From Bacteroides stercoris ATCC 43183 (lineage in GTDB: Bacteria; Bacteroidota; Bacteroidia; Bacteroidales; Bacteroidaceae), in contig NZ_CP102262.1 in NCBI RefSeq assembly GCF_025147325.1, positions 62,001-126,000 of the forward strand: 64,000 nt of DNA. Reading direction: 5' to 3'. Position numbers and translations under genes: made by a program. Below the pieces are notes generated by a model, which saw only the letters and a program-made list of their open reading frames with translations, was not told where the DNA came from and made no database searches. Position 1 is the first letter of the stretch, and each line of letters begins with the position of its first letter. Positions 18,112 to 27,463 of the stretch are shown here, piece after piece.

Positions 18112-19644
18112 TTAATAATTCGGATTTTGTTTCAAATTAGGATTATTATTCAACTGAATGGCAGGTATTGGATAAATTCCTCTCCACTCTTCTGTTACAC
18201 CGGTTTTATAAAACCAAGTATCTGTGAAGTAAGATCCAAAACGAATCATATCACGGCGACGTTGATTCTCCCAAATGAATTCACGGGCGCGTTCTTCTTC
18301 TATCTTTTTCAGGGTCAGTTCATCCCAATCGGCCACTCCGCTACGCCGACGCACCTGATTGACCAATTCGAGTGCTTCGTCCAACTGTATTCCTTGCCTG
18401 AACAAAGCCTCAGCCTTCATAAGAAGAACATTGGAATAGCGTTCCAAAATATAATCATTATCCGCTTTACTGCCGGACCATGCCACACCTATCGGTGAAT
18501 ACTTCAATACCCTGTAGCCTTCATTATCCTGTGCGGCAACCATATCCTTGATAGTTGTCAGTACGAGTTGAGTACCTTTATCATCACATAGCGGAGTCAC
18601 TCCATCCTGATAATACTGAGGACCATATTCCAGAAGTTCCAGACGTTCATCACCTTCTTCATATCTCTTCAAGGCATCATCAGTGAAGCAATATCCATTG
18701 GCCGGAGCAAAAGATAAGTTATACTTTTTCTGGTCGAGAGCATGCTGAGTATAAAGTATAAACTCATTTCCATCCACACCTTTCGACGGGTCTACTGCAA
18801 AGGAAGAAATGACTTCCGTCGAGTTTGCTTCGTTGGTGGCAAGGAAACAGTCTCCCACTTTATTTTCCAGTGAATAGGCATTGGTTCCGATAACATGATC
18901 ACACATCGTCACCACATCAGCCCAATGAGCCTCGCCGGCATACACCTCAGCATTCAGGTAGACGGAAGCCAACGCTGTATATACCGCCTCTTTTGTCAAA
19001 CGAGGATAATAAGCAGTACGATTCACTTCTTTAATGGAAGGCAACTCCGCAGCCGCCTCTGTAAACTCTTTTACCACGAATTCATAAACTTCCTTTCTGG
19101 ATGCAGTTTTCGGCAAATCATTCGCATCCACTTTAGCTTCTGTGAAAAGAGGAACATTTCCGAAATAATCCATCGCGTAATAATATCCGTAGGCACGAAG
19201 AGCCCGTGTCTCTGCAATCAGGGCTTTCAAGTCATCTTTCATGGGAGAGGCTTCCATGCTGGCTATCACAGCATTGGCAGCGCCGATTCCCGGAAACAAA
19301 TAGGTTCCCCAGCAGGTTTCAAGACGGGCATTATCCGGTGTTATCTTATGCGCCATTATCTGCATATTGCTTTCGTCATACCAACCACCACTGGCACGCC
19401 CCGGACAGAAAAACTCATCTGTACCAAACTCTCCTATTCGCCAGCCATCACCGCCAGCTCTGGACATATATGCCAAATATTGATATACACCGACTACAGA
19501 AGAGAGAGCCTCTTCTTCTGTCTGATAATAGGTCTCAGGAGAAAGTCTGCCATATAACTCTTCATCCAAATTAAGGCAACCGGACAACATACTGATTCCG
19601 ACGCCACAAGCAACTATGCTTTTAAATATTCTTTTTGTTTTCAT
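18112..19644 (-). CDS. SusD/RagB-family glycan-binding lipoprotein (second pair)
   Basis: This is a surface glycan-binding lipoprotein partnering the SusC encoded 20 bases upstream. The lipoprotein signal ends in LSGC (Cys23) and is followed by LNLDEELYGRLSPETYY, typical of SusD. The TPR-like helical body contains ETRALRAYGYYYAMDYFGNVPL, and the C-terminal RagB part includes SNVLLMKAEALFRQG, ELVNQVRRRSG and WENQRRRDMIRFG, ending NNPNLKQNPNY. It has 510 residues, a normal length. The short spacings on both sides place susC2, susD2 and esterase 2 in one operon. Confidence 0.95.
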   Translation of the reverse strand: MKTKRIFKSIVACGVGISMLSGCLNLDEELYGRLSPETYYQTEEEALSSVVGVYQYLAYMSRAGGDGWRIGEFGTDEFFCPGRASGGWYDESNMQIMAHKITPDNARLETCWGTYLFPGIGAANAVIASMEASPMKDDLKALIAETRALRAYGYYYAMDYFGNVPLFTEAKVDANDLPKTASRKEVYEFVVKEFTEAAAELPSIKEVNRTAYYPRLTKEAVYTALASVYLNAEVYAGEAHWADVVTMCDHVIGTNAYSLENKVGDCFLATNEANSTEVISSFAVDPSKGVDGNEFILYTQHALDQKKYNLSFAPANGYCFTDDALKRYEEGDERLELLEYGPQYYQDGVTPLCDDKGTQLVLTTIKDMVAAQDNEGYRVLKYSPIGVAWSGSKADNDYILERYSNVLLMKAEALFRQGIQLDEALELVNQVRRRSGVADWDELTLKKIEEERAREFIWENQRRRDMIRFGSYFTDTWFYKTGVTEEWRGIYPIPAIQLNNNPNLKQNPNY

Positions 19645-19664
19645 CTTCTGATAATAAATTAAGG

Positions 19665-22658
19665 TTAAAATGAAACGTTGATACCCATTGTGAAAGTACG
19701 TGCTTTTGGATAACTCAGATAGTCGACACCCATCGGAGCTACGCCAGTTCTTGAAACTTCGGAGTTTACTTCAGGGTCCAGACCAGAATATCCGGTGATG
19801 GTGAACAGATTCTGACCGGAGACAAATACACGTGCATGGGTAATACGCAACGGTTTGAAACTGAAATCATAACCCAAAGAAAGATTATCCATACGCAGGA
19901 ACGAACCATCTTCTATAAATCTGGAAGAGAACACCTTGGCTTCTTCACGGTTCACACCAGCGGTCACAGCTTCTTTCAACACATTTCTACCCGGCAGGTT
20001 ATTCAGATAAGCAAGATTATTCGCCGTACAGTTATATACATCATTGCCTACACTACCGCGCAGATTCATGCTCAAACTCCAGTTTTTATAGCGCAAAGTG
20101 GTAGAGATGCCGTATGTAAAGTCGGGCTGTGCACAACCGATGATTTCAGACTCACCATCATTGGCAAATTGTTCTTTTCCATCCTTGATGCCAATAAACT
20201 TCTTTCCATAAAAGGTTCCCAAAGGTTGTCCCGGCATAACCAACTGGGCATAAGAACCGGAAAGACCCTGCCCCTGACAAGGAGCCACCTTCATATTTTC
20301 ACCGGTCCACTTATCATTCGACAGACTTATCAACTCATTCTTATTACGACTGAAGTTCAGATTTATATCCCATGAGAAATCCTTTGTACGCAACACATCG
20401 AATCCCAAATCAATTTCAATACCCTGATTCTTTACAGAACCTACATTAGCAATCTGCGAAGTAATCAAAGACGGAGAAGGAACAGCTACGGAAAGCAGCA
20501 AATCGGTGGTTTTCTTATAGTAATAATCAATACTACCATGAATTCTTCCGTTGAAAAGTCCGAAATCCAAACCTATATCCGTCTGTGCAGTCTGTTCCCA
20601 CTTTATATCCGGATTGGAATATTGTTGCGGCAACACAATGGTCACTTTTTCACCGCCTACCAAATATCCGTTAGTGCTGGCTCCCAGCGTATTCAGGGAA
20701 TTATAGTTGCCTATTTCCTGATTACCTGTGATACCATAGCTGACACGCAGTTTCAGGTCGGTAAGAATATCGCTATGATAGAATTCTTCTTGAGAAATTC
20801 TCCAGGAAGCTGCAGCCGAAGGAAAAACACCCCACTTGTGGTCGGCACCAAAACGGCTGGAACCATCACGACGTACAGTAGCAGTAAACAGGTATTTATC
20901 TCCATAATTATAGTTTATACGGCCATACATAGATATAAGTGTGTTACTTTCAGCAAAACTGCTTATGCTCTCCACTGTCTTTGCCGCAGCAAGGCTATAC
21001 CATTTGAATGTATCAGACAAAAAGCCATAGGCACGGGTATGGTTACCTTCATCATAGAAATATTGGTAAGAGTAACCCAACATGGCATCAATAGAGTGTT
21101 TGCCAAACTTCTGATTATATTTCAGGATAGTTTCCAACAATCTAGAATAGTCTTGCAACTTTTGTACACTGACGTAGCCACCATTACCATTACCAAGCAG
21201 ATTGCTTTTGGATATATAGGAATTACGCTCAATCGAATTATAAGTGTAACCCAAATTCACCTGAAACGTGAAAGGTTTGTAGAAATTCCAGTCTGCGGTC
21301 AGATTACCCAAAAACTTCCTGTTCTTACGTTCGTCCAAAATCTCCGATGCGAAAGACACCGGGTTAACACGATAAGGAGGTACATCATAGAAATCACCTT
21401 CATCATTATAGACCGGATAAGTTGGATTAAAAACATAAGCTTCGTATAGCATGCTACTTCCCATTTCACTACCAACCGTATTGGATACCGGTGCCTGATC
21501 GGCATTTGTTTCACCATAGTTCAAGTTCATGCTCAATTTTAGTTTGCCATCCAGTGCCGTATGATTAATATTCATACGGGCATTGGCACTAGTCATACCG
21601 GAACCTAACATGACTCCTTCCTGATCGCTATACCCCAAAGATGCACGGTAGTTTGTATCCTCACCCCCACTCATGAAAGAAAGGTAATGGTTCTGAGAGA
21701 TTGCCGTACGAAAAATACGGTCTTGCCAGTCTGCATTATCACCTTTATCATCCAATGTCAGTCCTAAATCATTCACTGCCTTACGATATTCATCACCCGT
21801 CAATACATCCAGCTTATTGCTCACATTAGAAATACCTAAACTATAGCTATAGTCCAATTGCTTCACTCCTTTCTTTCCTTTCTTGGTAGTAATCATAATA
21901 ACCCCATTAGCACCACGGGAACCATAAATGGCAGTAGCAGAAGCATCTTTCAGGATATTGATGGATTCAATGTCATTAGGGTTAATAGAAGCCAGGGGAT
22001 TCACCGACTCCTGATCGAAGAAGTCCGTATTACTACCATTGGAAGCAATATGACTAGAACTTACACCAGCAGAGCTATTAATAGGTACGCCATCAATTAC
22101 ATATAATGGGTCATTGGAAGCGGAGATGGATGTACCTCCACGGACACGGATTGTATTAGAACCACCAGGTTTACCACTATTCTGGCTGATATTTACACCA
22201 GAAAAGGCGCCCTGCATCAACTGCTGAGGACTCAAGTCAGTACCCACCTTAAATCGGTCGCTACTAATGGAAGATACGGAACCGGTTAAATCGGACTTTT
22301 TCATTGTTCCGTAACCTACTACTACCACTTCTTCCAAAGCCTGGGCATCATCCAACAGTACTACATCAATCGTACTCTGTGAACCTACTACAATTTCTTG
22401 TGCCATATATCCTATATAAGAAAACACAAGAGTGATTTTTCCGGAGGGAACAGGCAAGGTATATTTACCATCCATATCGGTAATTGTTCCTACGCTTGAA
22501 TTACCCTTCACAGTAACATTCACACCAATCAACGGCTCTTGCGTCGAGTCAGTCACCGTTCCTGTAATCGTCTTGTTTTGTGCATACAAACATTGTGTCA
22601 ATATTAATGCCAATACAAAACATAACTTTCTAAAGTCAAAATGCAGTTTGTTTTTCAT
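19665..22658 (-). CDS. SusC/RagA-family TonB-dependent outer-membrane transporter (second pair)
   Basis: This is a TonB-dependent oligosaccharide channel. It has a signal peptide (about residues 1-27, ending QCLYAQ), a carboxypeptidase-regulatory-like domain (GTVTDSTQEPLIGVNV), the TonB-box region EEVVVVGYGTMKKSDLTG, a plug with DPLYVIDGVPINS and KDASATAIYGSRGANGV, and a barrel ending MGINVSF. It has 997 residues, typical for the family. It is only distantly similar to SusC1 (1074 residues), so the two pairs probably take up different pectin fragments. It is the first gene of a minus-strand operon with susD2 and esterase 2. An inverted repeat at 22716-22765 in its leader is a candidate control site. 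Confidence 0.95.
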   Translation of the reverse strand: MKNKLHFDFRKLCFVLALILTQCLYAQNKTITGTVTDSTQEPLIGVNVTVKGNSSVGTITDMDGKYTLPVPSGKITLVFSYIGYMAQEIVVGSQSTIDVVLLDDAQALEEVVVVGYGTMKKSDLTGSVSSISSDRFKVGTDLSPQQLMQGAFSGVNISQNSGKPGGSNTIRVRGGTSISASNDPLYVIDGVPINSSAGVSSSHIASNGSNTDFFDQESVNPLASINPNDIESINILKDASATAIYGSRGANGVIMITTKKGKKGVKQLDYSYSLGISNVSNKLDVLTGDEYRKAVNDLGLTLDDKGDNADWQDRIFRTAISQNHYLSFMSGGEDTNYRASLGYSDQEGVMLGSGMTSANARMNINHTALDGKLKLSMNLNYGETNADQAPVSNTVGSEMGSSMLYEAYVFNPTYPVYNDEGDFYDVPPYRVNPVSFASEILDERKNRKFLGNLTADWNFYKPFTFQVNLGYTYNSIERNSYISKSNLLGNGNGGYVSVQKLQDYSRLLETILKYNQKFGKHSIDAMLGYSYQYFYDEGNHTRAYGFLSDTFKWYSLAAAKTVESISSFAESNTLISMYGRINYNYGDKYLFTATVRRDGSSRFGADHKWGVFPSAAASWRISQEEFYHSDILTDLKLRVSYGITGNQEIGNYNSLNTLGASTNGYLVGGEKVTIVLPQQYSNPDIKWEQTAQTDIGLDFGLFNGRIHGSIDYYYKKTTDLLLSVAVPSPSLITSQIANVGSVKNQGIEIDLGFDVLRTKDFSWDINLNFSRNKNELISLSNDKWTGENMKVAPCQGQGLSGSYAQLVMPGQPLGTFYGKKFIGIKDGKEQFANDGESEIIGCAQPDFTYGISTTLRYKNWSLSMNLRGSVGNDVYNCTANNLAYLNNLPGRNVLKEAVTAGVNREEAKVFSSRFIEDGSFLRMDNLSLGYDFSFKPLRITHARVFVSGQNLFTITGYSGLDPEVNSEVSRTGVAPMGVDYLSYPKARTFTMGINVSF

Positions 22659-22715
22659 ATTAATACATTTGGAGTTAATAAATAAAGATTCAAAGTTTCT
22701 CTATAAGATTTTGTC

Positions 22716-22765
22716 TTTCACCTTACTATGCAAAGAAGGGGATTATCTTGATTTTTAAGGTGAAA
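22716..22765 (-). promoter_or_regulatory. Inverted repeat in the susC2 promoter region
   Basis: TTTCACCTTA at 22716-22725 is matched exactly by TAAGGTGAAA at 22756-22765, with 30 bases between the arms and 40 bases centre to centre. The spacer contains a partial -7 box (CTTCTTTG on the minus strand). It may be an operator for HTCS2 or a leader stem; which is not known. Confidence 0.45.
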
Positions 22766-22913
22766 AATATACTCAAATCGGTTAAAAAAATAGTCTAACT
22801 AACTCAGAACGTCTCTATGGAAGAGCTTTAAACAATTATTCCACATGTTTTCTGCACATTTTTATCCTTCGGCAATCGATTATTCTACAACGGAGAGGTT
22901 TATAAAAAATCCC

Positions 22914-22945
22914 CTCTGATATATTACCCCAAAAATATATCAGAG
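22914..22945 (-). terminator. Terminator of the CE7-like esterase gene
   Basis: A 12-bp stem (CTCTGATATATT with AATATATCAGAG) has an 8-base loop. On the minus strand it is followed by GGGGATTTTTT, giving a T-run in the direction of the esterase gene. Confidence 0.75.
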
Positions 22946-22971
22946 AGGAAAGTACATAGAATAATTCTTGC

Positions 22972-24291
22972 TTATTTCATGTGTTTCAATATCCACTTCA
23001 AATGCCCATACTCCGTAGCTTCAGATGTCCAGTGTTCGTTAATAGGAGTGATTAGCGCTTCTTTGGGGCAATTCAACACATTATATACGATATAACTGGT
23101 AGTGGGCGGACAAGTATCATCATTGTATCCCCAAGTCATGTAAGTAGGAATTTTTATCCGGCGGGCAAAGTTTACTACATCATAATAAGCCATTGTATTC
23201 AGCTTATCGGCAGTATCCATACCTGCTACACGGAAGAAATGCGGATAACCTCCCGCTCTGCCAGCCTTATAGCCTGCCATATCGCTTAAAGCCGGATGAT
23301 TGGCTACACACGCTGTTACCCGTGTATCCAGTCCGGCGGTAATCAATGCCAAAGCACCTCCCTGGCTACCCCCTTGCACAATGACATTCTTACCGTCCCA
23401 TTCGGGTAAAGAAGTTAGAAAGTCAATACTGCGGACACATGCCAGATAAACGCGTCTCATGTAATAATTATCCTTATTATCCAGTCCGTTTGATAAATAC
23501 CCGTTCTCTCTGCCGTTGAATGCATTACTGATTTCCTTGAACTCCGCTTCGGACATCTCCGGATTGAGTCCATGTATCTCCATCTCAAAACGGATACATC
23601 CCTGCTCTGCATAGTATTTATGACGAAGAGGGGCTTTGATAGTTTTGATTCCTGCACCCGGCGGACAAAGCACTATCGGGCAAGCACCTTTCTGCATATT
23701 CCGGGGACAGGTTAAATAGCCGTAAATACTTTGTCCCCGACTGTTCAACTGTAGTTTAACCAAGTAACAGTCTATCTTGTCGGTAGAATACTTTTCAACC
23801 CGCTCTTTCGTATACAACAAAGGGAAAGTTGCAATTTCAGACTTACTCTTATCCCAGAATTCATCGAAATCGGCAGGCATCTTCGTATAAGGTTGAAGTT
23901 TATCGGGCGAGAAACCTACCTTTACATGATGTTTATAAGTTTTTCCAGCGATAGTAGCCTGTAAGCGGCAATCCCGGAATCCGGGTTGCTTCATTGTGCC
24001 GATAGTAACAACGGCTCTACCATTCTTCAACGTAACAGAGCCTTTCGTATCCGAAGGCATCATGTCATCTCCAAGTTCATAACAGACAGTTACACCATCC
24101 TGCGGGATGCCGTATTTATAGAATTGTACTTCTACGGTAGCCTTCTCCCCTGTCTGATAGAGCCAATCGGCATGATTGGGTACGGTAACCCAAAGTACAT
24201 CGCTCCTGTAAGGATAATTTTCCGCACTGGCAGTCAATGCCAAACCCAATAGCAGAGTAAGAACACCCAATATTGTTTTATTCTTTACCAT
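22972..24291 (-). CDS. CE7-like acetyl esterase (acetyl xylan esterase family)
   Basis: This is a predicted exported acetyl esterase. A signal peptide (MVKNKTILGVLTLLLGLALTA) precedes a beta-rich N-terminal domain (~25-130) and then an AXE1-type alpha/beta-hydrolase domain. That domain has the family start MPADFDEFWDKSK, nucleophile Ser309 in GGSQGG, an acid in WGYNDDTCPP and a histidine in NEHW. The extra N-terminal domain makes it longer (439 residues) than the usual ~320-residue cytoplasmic CE7 enzymes and is common in exported Bacteroides versions. It sits 19 bases after the CE12-CE8 gene and before a terminator, so it is the last gene of that unit. Acetylated pectin is the inferred substrate; xylan cannot be ruled out from sequence. 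Confidence 0.85.
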   Translation of the reverse strand: MVKNKTILGVLTLLLGLALTASAENYPYRSDVLWVTVPNHADWLYQTGEKATVEVQFYKYGIPQDGVTVCYELGDDMMPSDTKGSVTLKNGRAVVTIGTMKQPGFRDCRLQATIAGKTYKHHVKVGFSPDKLQPYTKMPADFDEFWDKSKSEIATFPLLYTKERVEKYSTDKIDCYLVKLQLNSRGQSIYGYLTCPRNMQKGACPIVLCPPGAGIKTIKAPLRHKYYAEQGCIRFEMEIHGLNPEMSEAEFKEISNAFNGRENGYLSNGLDNKDNYYMRRVYLACVRSIDFLTSLPEWDGKNVIVQGGSQGGALALITAGLDTRVTACVANHPALSDMAGYKAGRAGGYPHFFRVAGMDTADKLNTMAYYDVVNFARRIKIPTYMTWGYNDDTCPPTTSYIVYNVLNCPKEALITPINEHWTSEATEYGHLKWILKHMK

Positions 24292-24310
24292 ATCAGAATT
24301 GTTTTATCAA

Positions 24311-26077
24311 TCAACGTTTAATGTTTACCAATGCATTGCCGTTAGCAATCGGATTCCAACCGTCAGTACCGGCAAGGACGGACTCTATTTCATATCCTTC
24401 CGTATCTTTCAACTGATGGGAGAAAGCAGCGCGTGCTTTAGGATTAGCACCCGGGCCATAGCTGTCGTACTCTGCATAGAAAACGGTTTTCTCAGCATCT
24501 TTCTTATTCCAGTTATGCCAACCGACCGGAAGAATATGCTTTCCTAAATCGCAATGAATGAACACAGCCTGAGCAAAAGGACGCCACGGACGGGACAAAT
24601 AAACATTCTTCACGTTGGCATCCGCAGTTAATTTGCAGTCATAAAATACATAGCCGTATTTCTGTCCTTCATCGGTAGAAGGAGCCGTGACATACCCGTC
24701 ACGTTTACTATGAATATGGCAACGGTTGAATACCGCCGTAGACCAACCGAATATAAAATCGACCGTACCCTCTATATAACAATCTTCATAATACTGCCGC
24801 ACTCCCTTCCCATACGTATAGAGTGTATCTTGAAATCCGAGAAAACGGCAGTTCTTGAAATAAGCACGGTCGGCACTGACAAAACAGGCAACCGCCTGCC
24901 CTACCGGACCGGATGTATTCTCGAACGTGATATTCTCCACATAAAAATCGGGCGCATAGATATAACAGGAAGATGAACCGGACGTACCTTTGTTCTCTCC
25001 AAAGAGATTCTGTTTATTGGCATAGTCGTCATAGGATATGACAGCTCCTTCCTGTCCTATCAAAGAGATATTAATCTTGCTCTCGGGCACAATCAGTTTT
25101 TCTTTATATACGCCTTTACGCACCAATATCGTGGTGCGTACATTTTTACGGAAATCGGGTACGGCATTAATAGCTTCCTGTACAGTAAAGAAATCGCCAC
25201 TGCCATCCTGAGCTACCACGAAATCATAATGGCGGACATATTTTGCCAATTCCGGCACTTCTTTGGCAATGGCATCTACTGTAATACCGGCTATGACACG
25301 TGCACCGTATATGTTGAGGTGAGTATTGTCTTCACGACCTTTAGGCATGGCAGCAATTGTGTTGACGGGTACCCACATAAAGAGTTTCTTCGATTCTTTC
25401 GGTCCCAAGCTTTCTACCAAATCGTGGGTGAGTTTATTCATATCAATAAAAGGAACATTCAACTCTTTTGCTACATTGCGCGGAGAATCCAGATATGCTC
25501 CGTGCGTATCAATCAGTTTGTCTCCTTCCACCACTTTCTTTTCCTGAGAGGCGTCTTGCTTGGCATCAGGATTGATTCCCTTGCGAATATCATCCTGAAG
25601 AATAGCTTCCGCTACGGCTTTATTATCGGCCGTACCAAAGTTACGGCGCACAATGGAGTTGAACAGAACAGGAATACCGCCTTTCGCACGAGTCTCATTA
25701 ACAAACTTACGCAGGTTGGCATCAAAGGTTGTTCCCGGGTCTGTATGGCGGTCGGCTTTGGGCTTTTCGTCGTTGTGCCCGAACTGAATAAAAACATAAT
25801 CGCCTTTCTTTATCAGTGAAAGCACTTTGTCCCAGCGCCCCTCATCGATAAAACTCTTGGAACTGCGTCCGTTCATGGCATGATTATCCACCCGTATGTC
25901 TTCAGAAAAGAAACCGGGCAGGACATGCCCCCACCCTCTTTCGGGATTACCGCCCACCAACGACTTATTTGACATCGTAGAATCACCAATCATAAAAATG
26001 GTAATTACCGGCTTATCGGCCTTGAAAGCGGAACACAAGAAAAAAGCTGCCAACAGCAGAATCAATTTACTTTTCAT
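24311..26077 (-). CDS. CE12 acetylesterase - CE8 pectin methylesterase fusion
   Basis: This two-domain exported enzyme would remove both acetyl and methyl esters from pectin. After a signal peptide (~1-20) comes an SGNH/CE12 domain like rhamnogalacturonan acetylesterase: GDST with Ser33, the block FIQFGHNDEKP, and DNTHLNIYGA with the Asp and His of the triad. From about residue 283 a CE8 parallel beta-helix follows: VVAQDGSGDFFTVQEAI, GQAVACF, FLGFQDTLY with a catalytic Asp, VDFIFG with the second Asp and LSRPWRPFAQA with the substrate-binding Arg. Both domains look intact. The gene is divergent from kdgF and precedes the CE7-like esterase. Confidence 0.92.
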   Translation of the reverse strand: MKSKLILLLAAFFLCSAFKADKPVITIFMIGDSTMSNKSLVGGNPERGWGHVLPGFFSEDIRVDNHAMNGRSSKSFIDEGRWDKVLSLIKKGDYVFIQFGHNDEKPKADRHTDPGTTFDANLRKFVNETRAKGGIPVLFNSIVRRNFGTADNKAVAEAILQDDIRKGINPDAKQDASQEKKVVEGDKLIDTHGAYLDSPRNVAKELNVPFIDMNKLTHDLVESLGPKESKKLFMWVPVNTIAAMPKGREDNTHLNIYGARVIAGITVDAIAKEVPELAKYVRHYDFVVAQDGSGDFFTVQEAINAVPDFRKNVRTTILVRKGVYKEKLIVPESKINISLIGQEGAVISYDDYANKQNLFGENKGTSGSSSCYIYAPDFYVENITFENTSGPVGQAVACFVSADRAYFKNCRFLGFQDTLYTYGKGVRQYYEDCYIEGTVDFIFGWSTAVFNRCHIHSKRDGYVTAPSTDEGQKYGYVFYDCKLTADANVKNVYLSRPWRPFAQAVFIHCDLGKHILPVGWHNWNKKDAEKTVFYAEYDSYGPGANPKARAAFSHQLKDTEGYEIESVLAGTDGWNPIANGNALVNIKR

Positions 26078-26103
26078 GGTTTTTCAAACTTATTATTTAT
26101 CGC

Positions 26104-26111
26104 TATATTTG
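26104..26111 (+). promoter_or_regulatory. -7 box of kdgF
   Basis: TATATTTG matches TAnnTTTG, 25 bases before the ATG at 26137, in the 59-base divergent spacer between the CE12-CE8 gene and kdgF. Confidence 0.55.
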
Positions 26112-26136
26112 TATCAGTAAAATTATCATTCACACA

Positions 26137-26484
26137 ATGAAAAGAACAAGAAGCAATGCATTCATTCTCGAAAACGAGAAAGCATGGGAACCCGCCGGAG
26201 AGGGCGTTGTTCGTCAGATTTTGGGGTACGACGGTCAGGTAATGCTCGTCAAGGTTAAATTTGAACAAGGTGCAGTAGGTACAACACATACCCATTATCA
26301 TACTCAAACAACTTATGTGGCAAGCGGTAAATTTGAATTCACGGTTAACGGTGAAAAACAAATCGTATCGGCTGGCGACGGTGTTTATATCGAACCGGAT
26401 GCCGAACATGGATGCACTTGTCTGGAAGCCGGTATATTAATCGACTGCTTCAGTCCTATGAGAGCGGATTTTCTGAAACCGTAA
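26137..26484 (+). CDS. kdgF: KdgF-like cupin (unsaturated uronate linearisation)
   Basis: This small single-domain cupin of 115 residues has no signal peptide, so it is predicted cytoplasmic. KdgF converts the ring form of 4,5-unsaturated galacturonate, released from pectin or alginate by lyases and hydrolases, to the linear keto-uronate (DKI) that KduI uses. The metal site is visible as His51, His53, His55 and Gln57 (HTHYHTQ) with His91 in PDAEHG. The C-terminal block DCFSPMRADFL carries the Asp103 and Arg109 that correspond to the active-site Asp and Arg described for KdgF. It is transcribed alone, against its neighbours. Many small cupins look alike, but the C-terminal signature and the kduI/GH105 context make KdgF the best call. 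Confidence 0.8.
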   Translation: MKRTRSNAFILENEKAWEPAGEGVVRQILGYDGQVMLVKVKFEQGAVGTTHTHYHTQTTYVASGKFEFTVNGEKQIVSAGDGVYIEPDAEHGCTCLEAGILIDCFSPMRADFLKP

Positions 26485-26491
26485 GATAAAC

Positions 26492-27463
26492 TTACGGTTT
26501 CCATTCACTGCATATCTTGAAAAGATAATCCGGTTCCTCATATTTTGCAACATCCTTCCGGGTCAGTTGCTTTACCCATTTTACCCGATTTGTATTATCA
26601 GCCCCCTCTCCCGTATTACCATATTCAGCATAACGGGCTGTTTTTTCATTCTTCGGATTACGCCAATTATCCCATCCTGCCGGACAGATATGTTTACCCA
26701 TCTCGCAGTTAATGAACACTGTAGCTGCATAGGGACGCCACGGACGCCCCAAATAAACCTTATCAACGTCCGGTGCGGCAGTCAGCTTACAGTTCTTAAA
26801 AACATATCCCACTTCAATGTCTTTCGGAGTGGAGGCTGCCGTGATGTACGAATTGGCTTTACTATGAATCGTGCAATTATGGAACAATGCCGTAGAAGGA
26901 CCGAAAATAAAATCGGTAGTACCTTCAATATAACAATTCAGGAAGCAGAGACGAGTACCTTTTGCACCGGTGTAAATAGTATCCTGATTGCCCAAAAAGC
27001 GACAATTGATAAAGACCAAGCGATCACCTTCCGTATGAAGCGCAACTGCCTGCCCCAGCCGTGCAGCATTATTCTCTATCGTCAAGTTCTTAAAAGTGAT
27101 GGAACTTCCTTCCACTTTCAAAGTATAGGTACGGAAAGTTCCCATCTTATTTATATTGGCATGATCATCGTAGGTGATAATCGTATTTTCTACATTTTCA
27201 CCGATGAAATCGACGTTTTCCAACCAAGAAGGAAGAACAACCTTTTCCTTATATACACCCTTTTTAACCAAAACCGTCACCTTATAATCCATAAAGGCAC
27301 GGATACCCTCCATTGCTTCGGTCAGCGTACGGTAATCTCCCGTGCCGTCACGGGCTACAACAATCGTATCTTTCCACTGCTGCGCCGCGGATAACGAACC
27401 GACCCCGCAAAGCAGGGCTATTATAAAACTACACAGTGCTTTCATAGTTACTTTCGCTATCAT
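26492..27463 (-). CDS. Pectin methylesterase, CE8
   Basis: This exported single-domain pectinesterase of 323 residues removes methyl esters from homogalacturonan. After the signal peptide (MKALCSFIIALLCGVGSLSA within the first 28 residues) comes the beta-helix with VVARDGTGDYRTLTEAM, GQAVALH (oxyanion Gln), FLGNQDTIY (catalytic Asp), TTDFIFG (second Asp) and LGRPWRPYA (Arg). It overlaps the upstream GH105 gene by four bases (ATGA), so translation is coupled. An alternative start seven codons in (MKALC) would give a cleaner signal peptide. It is related to, but clearly different from, the CE8 half of the fusion at 24311-26077. Confidence 0.92.
   Translation of the reverse strand: MIAKVTMKALCSFIIALLCGVGSLSAAQQWKDTIVVARDGTGDYRTLTEAMEGIRAFMDYKVTVLVKKGVYKEKVVLPSWLENVDFIGENVENTIITYDDHANINKMGTFRTYTLKVEGSSITFKNLTIENNAARLGQAVALHTEGDRLVFINCRFLGNQDTIYTGAKGTRLCFLNCYIEGTTDFIFGPSTALFHNCTIHSKANSYITAASTPKDIEVGYVFKNCKLTAAPDVDKVYLGRPWRPYAATVFINCEMGKHICPAGWDNWRNPKNEKTARYAEYGNTGEGADNTNRVKWVKQLTRKDVAKYEEPDYLFKICSEWKP

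Larger units (their letters stand above)
22659..22971. other. Spacer upstream of susC2
   Basis: About 310 AT-rich bases without a gene. They contain a perfect 10-bp inverted repeat near susC2 (22716-22725 and 22756-22765) and, at the other side, the minus-strand terminator of the CE7-like esterase gene (22914-22945). No clear -7 box is seen; CTTCTTTG at 22731-22738 (minus strand) is only a partial match. Confidence 0.5.
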
